Source of the DNA: Nitrososphaerota archaeon
GTDB lineage: Archaea > Thermoproteota > Nitrososphaeria > Nitrososphaerales > CADDZS01
NCBI GenBank assembly: GCA_021325255.1
Contig: JAJPHP010000080.1
Coordinates: forward strand, 62,001-126,000
Length of the DNA stretch: 64,000 bases
Direction: 5' to 3'
The notes beneath the pieces are model-generated. The model worked only from the letters and a program-made list of their open reading frames with translations. It did not search any database and was not told where the DNA came from. The position numbers were made by a program, and so were the translations under genes. Numbering within the stretch: the stretch's first letter is position 1; each line of letters opens with the position of its first letter. Shown in pieces: positions 60,089 through 64,000 of this stretch.

Positions 60089-61522
60089 ATGAAGACAGAA
60101 TCATCTGCAGCAGCGTGCGGACAGACCATCGTGGAAAAGATCGTTTCGAGAGCTGTTGGAAGAAAAGTCGGGCCGGGAGACCTGATCGAGGTGCTCCCGA
60201 TTGACAAGCTCTACTTCAACGAGGTCATCGCTCCGCCGGCGCTTGTAAATTTCAACGACGATTTCTCACCAATCTTCGAAGAAATCGAGGGCTCGGCGGC
60301 CCGCCGCAGTTCCACGACGCGAAGTGGGGAGATAGTGGTATTTGACGGCGAGAAGAAGCAGAAGGCAAAACTCAGGGTCTTTGACCCGAAGAGAGTTTGT
60401 TTCATACCCGATCACACGGTGCCGTCTTGCTCGGTCAAGGTGGCACAGGGCGTCAACCTGATGAAGAGTTTCGCCGCGGAACAGGGAATCAAAATGTACA
60501 AGGAAGGGGATGGAATCGAGCACACCGTCGTAACGGAGGAAGGATTCGTAAGGCCGGGAGAGGTCGTCGTAGCGACAGATAGCCACACAGACACCGTCGG
60601 CGCAATCGGTGCGCTCGGGTTCGGAATCGGGACCACCGAGGCTGAGTACGCCCTCGCCCTGGGAGAGATTTACGACTTTTTTGTCCCCGAGACCTACAGG
60701 TTCGAGGTGAGCGGAGAATTCCCTTCAGGAGTCTTTGCGAAGGACCTCATCCTCCACATCCTCGGGACGCTGAAGGAGGGCGGGTGCTCTAAGCGCATTG
60801 CAGAGTACGGCGGGGAGACAATACGAAAAATGGGAATGGATGGCCGCTTCACCATATGCAACATGTCCGTCGAGATGAGCGCCAGATCTGCCATAGTGAA
60901 CCCAGATCAGGTTACCATGGATTTCATCGCTGACATCGTCAGCCGCCACCCAGAGCTATCGGTGGAACTGGCCGAGAGCATGAACTCTGTCAAGTTTACG
61001 GAGAGCGACGCAAACGCAGAGTACTCATCCAGGATGGATGTCGACGCCTCAAAGCTTGTCCCACAGGTTGCGCTCCCTCACTCTCCCGCGAACTCCAAGC
61101 CAGCGAGCGAGGTAAACGACGAGGTGAACGTCGTCTTCATAGGTTCGTGCACTAACGCAAGGCACACCGACCTCGTTGAAGCGGCCAGGGTCCTCAAGGG
61201 GAGGAAGGTTCACAGAAACGTGAACCTCATAGTTATCCCTGCTTCGAGGCTCGTATACAACTGGGCAATGTCGGAGGGAGTCCTCGAAACCTTTGCAGAT
61301 GCGGGTGCAAATATCGAGTCGTCAAACTGCGGCCCGTGCTTCGGGAAGCACATGGGAGTACTTTCGCCTGGTGATCGCTGTGTGAGCACTTCCAACCGCA
61401 ACTACAAAGGGCGCATGGGATCGCCTGAGGCCTCTATCTACTTGGCATCTCCAGCAACGGCCGCGGCGTGCGCTATAGAGGGCAAGATAGCAGATCCGAG
61501 GAGGTACTACAAAGGAAATTGA
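60089..61522 (+). CDS. leuC: 3-isopropylmalate dehydratase large subunit
   Basis: 477 residues. Aconitase-type: DHTVPSC, DSHTDTVGAIGALGFGIGTTE, and 4Fe-4S cysteines in GSCTNARHTD and SNCGPCFG. A short charged insertion (EGSAARRSSTTRSGE) near residue 75 is not usual. The stop overlaps the leuD start (TTGA). Interconverts 2- and 3-isopropylmalate with LeuD. Confidence 0.93.
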   Translation: MKTESSAAACGQTIVEKIVSRAVGRKVGPGDLIEVLPIDKLYFNEVIAPPALVNFNDDFSPIFEEIEGSAARRSSTTRSGEIVVFDGEKKQKAKLRVFDPKRVCFIPDHTVPSCSVKVAQGVNLMKSFAAEQGIKMYKEGDGIEHTVVTEEGFVRPGEVVVATDSHTDTVGAIGALGFGIGTTEAEYALALGEIYDFFVPETYRFEVSGEFPSGVFAKDLILHILGTLKEGGCSKRIAEYGGETIRKMGMDGRFTICNMSVEMSARSAIVNPDQVTMDFIADIVSRHPELSVELAESMNSVKFTESDANAEYSSRMDVDASKLVPQVALPHSPANSKPASEVNDEVNVVFIGSCTNARHTDLVEAARVLKGRKVHRNVNLIVIPASRLVYNWAMSEGVLETFADAGANIESSNCGPCFGKHMGVLSPGDRCVSTSNRNYKGRMGSPEASIYLASPATAAACAIEGKIADPRRYYKGN

Positions 61523-62094
61523 GCGCTGCAAAGGATATGATCAAAAAATCAACCAATAATGTCAGAGGCACCGTGACAGTAAAGTTCGGCGACGACATCA
61601 ACACAGATTACATCATACCTGCATACTTGCTTCAGGAGGCTTGGGACAAGCGCTTCTTCGCCGATTATGCTTTCGAGAGATACAGCCCTGAGTTTGTGAA
61701 GGTCTGCAGGTCAAACCCGAACGCCGACAATATAGTCGTGGCTGGAAAGAACTTTGGATGCGGCTCAAGCAGAGAACAGGCGGTATACGCAATCCAGTAC
61801 AACAACGTGAACGCGGTCATCGCCGAGTCTTTTCCAGACATCTTCTTCCGCAACTCGATCAACAACACCTTTTGTGTGGTTCGTGTGGAGAGCACTTCCG
61901 ATTTCGAAATCGGCGACAACGTCGAGATCGACCTAAACAACCTCGCCGTTTTGAGAAAGGACAAAGCCGGCGTTCTCAGAGCAGAGAAGAAGATTCTGAT
62001 GAACACTGAGGAGAGGAATCTCTTAGTTTCCGGCGGAAGGCTCGGGAAAGTGAAGGACAGGCTGAGGCAGAGGCTGCTCCTCGCCTCGTGCTGA
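61519..62094 (+). CDS. leuD: 3-isopropylmalate dehydratase small subunit
   Basis: 191 residues from TTG, or 185 from ATG at 61537. Swivel domain motifs: KFGDDINTDYIIPAYLL, GKNFGCGSSREQAV and FPDIFFRNSINN. The TTG overlap with the leuC stop is preferred because the same TTGA junction is used elsewhere in this window. A 20-residue Arg-rich tail (KVKDRLRQRLLLASC) extends past the common end. Confidence 0.92.
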   Translation: MSAAKDMIKKSTNNVRGTVTVKFGDDINTDYIIPAYLLQEAWDKRFFADYAFERYSPEFVKVCRSNPNADNIVVAGKNFGCGSSREQAVYAIQYNNVNAVIAESFPDIFFRNSINNTFCVVRVESTSDFEIGDNVEIDLNNLAVLRKDKAGVLRAEKKILMNTEERNLLVSGGRLGKVKDRLRQRLLLASC

Positions 62095-62136
62095 ACGCGT
62101 CGAAAGAAAAATGATCACGAAGACGGCGGAAAAGTT

Positions 62137-63165
62137 GTGGCAGTAAGGGTCTCTCGCTTGCCTCCATTTGATTATTCCAAGAATCTCTTGCTCTTACTCA
62201 AGGAAAGTGGTGAGAGTGGGAAAATAGGGCAACAACCGCACCCTATTGAAAGGAAGGGAAGGACAACAGCCTCACTGAAGGTCGCCTTCCAAGGGGAGTT
62301 AGGCGCATATAGTCAGAGCGCTGTCTACGCTTTCTTCGGGAAGAGCAACGTGGGGGAGGTGATCCCACTCCCGACATTACAGCGCGTGTTCGGAGCCGTC
62401 TGCGGAGAGTCGTCCTCGCCAGACTTTGCCGTCGTGCCAATAGAGAACAGCCTTGCGGGTACTGTCGGCGAGACGGTCGATCTCCTTATTCAGAAGGACG
62501 TTCGGATCGTCGGCGAGACAAGCGTTCCAGTGGAACACTGCCTCATAATTCACAAGGACACGACTCTCGATAAGATAAGAAAGGTGATGTCGCACCCTCA
62601 GGCACTCGCTCAGTGCAGAGAGTACCTCGACAAGTCTGGCAGGGGGTGGGAGCAGGTTTCTATCTACGACACTGCGGGATCTGTGAAGATGATCAAGGAG
62701 CAGCACTTGCTCGATACCGCGGGCATTGCGAGCGAGCTTGCTGCTGAAATCTATGGGATGAAGGTAGCGAAGAGGAGAATTGAGGATGACCACTCCAACA
62801 GAACGAGGTTCATAGTCATCGAGCGGGTGAGCAAAAGGAAGAAGAAGAAAGATTCCGCTGGTTCCAACTTGGCAACTTCTACATTTGTCGATACGGAGCC
62901 GACGGGAAAGGACAAGACCTCAGCTATTTTTGTCACAAGGCACGAGCCTGGAGCGCTGGTAAGTGCTCTCGCGGCGTTATCCACTCTCGGAATCAACCTC
63001 ACAAAGATCGAATCACGCCCGATGAGGGGCCGCGCCTGGGAGTACTACTTTTACGTTGACTTTGAGGGGCACGTCAAGGAGGAACGCTGCAGGAAGGCAA
63101 TTGCGAAACTGGCGCAACAGACCGAGGAGCTTAAAGTCCTAGGATCTTACAGGAGAGGAGTCTGA
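62137..63165 (+). CDS. pheA: Prephenate dehydratase with ACT domain
   Basis: 342 residues, monofunctional (no chorismate mutase domain). Catalytic T-R-F in SNRTRFIVIE, substrate segments GELGAYSQSAVYAFF and PIENSLAGTVGETVD, and ACT domain with ESRP (LTKIESRPMRGRAWEYYFYV). A Lys/Ser-rich linker of about 35 residues (KRKKKKDSAGSN) separates the domains. Extended N-terminus of about 45 residues. GTG start. Makes phenylpyruvate. Confidence 0.9.
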   Translation: MAVRVSRLPPFDYSKNLLLLLKESGESGKIGQQPHPIERKGRTTASLKVAFQGELGAYSQSAVYAFFGKSNVGEVIPLPTLQRVFGAVCGESSSPDFAVVPIENSLAGTVGETVDLLIQKDVRIVGETSVPVEHCLIIHKDTTLDKIRKVMSHPQALAQCREYLDKSGRGWEQVSIYDTAGSVKMIKEQHLLDTAGIASELAAEIYGMKVAKRRIEDDHSNRTRFIVIERVSKRKKKKDSAGSNLATSTFVDTEPTGKDKTSAIFVTRHEPGALVSALAALSTLGINLTKIESRPMRGRAWEYYFYVDFEGHVKEERCRKAIAKLAQQTEELKVLGSYRRGV

Positions 63166-63285
63166 GAAGTCAAAGGAATTGCGCTCGAAACGGAAAGCCA
63201 GAAAAGGCGTCTTTGCGGTCGTGATGCCTAGTACACAAGCGAGTTTAATCATATCTTCATCATCATTTCCCTATCTAGTAACCCA

Positions 63286-64000
63286 TTGAGAGGTTTCCCC
63301 GCAAGAGATTTGTCAAATAATAACAGCGGCTCCGCACTCGAAATTGGCAAGGATGCGGTTGTCGGCGCGGCACCTCAAACTCGAAGGTACGTAATGAAAT
63401 TTGGAGGGTCATCGCTTGCAGGTTCGAAGGAGATAGTCCAGAGCGCCTCCATAATAAAGAGGTATAGGGATTCCGGTGCTTCTTTGATCGTCGTTTGCTC
63501 CGCAATGGGGGACACCACCGACTTTCTCCTCAAGGCAGTCGAACACGCAAAGAAGGGGGAAATCGAGGTCGCCAAGAAGACCGTTGCAGAGATGCACGCA
63601 GACCACAACTCTGTCATCGAGAACACAATCAGCAATCCGCTCTTCAGAGAGGAGTCGAAGCGCTGGGTGGCCGAGAGATTCGACGAGATAGACAAGGCGT
63701 TGCTCGGAATCTCCCTCCTCAGAGACCTGAGCCCAAGATCCATGGACTTTGTCCTCTCATTCGGAGAGCGCCTATCCGCTTTCATAGTCTGCAACGTCCT
63801 TGCTTCGCTGGGATTGAAGACGAAGTACATGACGGGCGGAGAGGCCGGCATACTTACCGACGAGACCTTTGGGGCTGCCGAGCCAGTGCCGAAGCAGACG
63901 TTCGATGCCCTAAGAGCAAACCTCCTCCCACTACTCGAGAAGGAAGGCGTCATACCTGTGATCACCGGGTACATCGCAGAGACTCTCGACAAAAGGGAGA
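63286..64000 (+). CDS. lysC: Aspartate kinase (N-terminal part, cut by the window end)
   Basis: The frame is open from TTG at 63286 to the end of the window. Kinase motifs: MKFGGSSLAGSKEI (ATP loop), VVCSAMGDTTDFLL, and SFGERLSAFIVCNVL near FGERLSA, the aspartate kinase hallmark; later VIPVITGYIAE. ATG at 63394 would begin directly at KFGGS and is a tight alternative. It opens the aspartate pathway to lysine, threonine and methionine. The regulatory ACT domains lie outside the window. Confidence 0.88.
   Translation, partial: MRGFPARDLSNNNSGSALEIGKDAVVGAAPQTRRYVMKFGGSSLAGSKEIVQSASIIKRYRDSGASLIVVCSAMGDTTDFLLKAVEHAKKGEIEVAKKTVAEMHADHNSVIENTISNPLFREESKRWVAERFDEIDKALLGISLLRDLSPRSMDFVLSFGERLSAFIVCNVLASLGLKTKYMTGGEAGILTDETFGAAEPVPKQTFDALRANLLPLLEKEGVIPVITGYIAETLDKRE

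Overview
This window reads as a chromosomal segment of a mesophilic archaeon. The best guess is a non-ammonia-oxidising soil or sediment member of the Thaumarchaeota (Nitrososphaeria), but that lineage call is inference. Archaeal signs seen directly are AT-rich TATA boxes about 25-30 bases before transcripts or starts, a Mre11-Rad50 pair with a CPLC zinc hook, an AbrB-PhoU phosphate regulator, a phosphosulfolactate synthase (ComA) homologue, a lone TRAM-domain protein, many VapBC pairs and frequent TTG/GTG starts. No rRNA, tRNA, CRISPR array or insertion sequence was recognised by eye.

Layout. 0-4 kb: a universal stress protein, a two-gene ABC exporter, a small membrane ORF with an in-frame TAG, and a GNAT acetyltransferase. 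4-13.4 kb: threonine dehydratase, the mre11-rad50 operon, a glycosyltransferase, small proteins, and ComA carrying an extra C-terminal helix-turn-helix. This block is bracketed by two near-identical, inward-facing promoter/operator modules. 13.8-21 kb: a PhoU regulator, a DUF192 protein, an alpha/beta-hydrolase-like protein lacking its catalytic residues, a molybdenum hydroxylase large subunit broken by one in-frame TAG, and a methyltransferase. 21-32 kb: an accessory island of toxin-antitoxin pairs and their remnants, mixed with small membrane-anchored or exported proteins of unknown function. 32.3-40.3 kb: a respiratory molybdoenzyme module made of TatA, a Tat-exported type II DMSO-reductase-family catalytic subunit, a four-cluster Fe-S subunit, an NrfD/PsrC membrane anchor, a TorD chaperone, a multi-cluster ferredoxin protein and a damaged mobA. 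40-50 kb: housekeeping and unknown genes (MFS transporter, GNAT, DEAH helicase, response regulator, TRAM protein, coiled-coil protein).

50-64 kb: a long, same-strand amino-acid operon, ilvB-ilvH-leuA-leuB-ilvE-ilvC-leuA2-leuC-leuD-pheA-lysC (the last cut by the window end). It covers most of valine, leucine and isoleucine synthesis plus entries to phenylalanine and the aspartate family; ilvD is not in the window. The operon begins with a TATA box, a 35-codon ORF rich in Val and Leu codons and a 15-bp hairpin before ilvB, an arrangement resembling attenuation control. Several of its enzymes carry low-complexity charged tails or insertions not usual for their families, and the second LeuA homologue has altered metal-site motifs.

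The main points for follow-up are the paired promoter modules, the ilvB leader, the divergent LeuA2, the His-ligated molybdoenzyme and the number of broken genes (coxL-type, mobA, DUF433/DUF5615, vapB fragment). TAG ends many intact genes here, so a global code change is unlikely.
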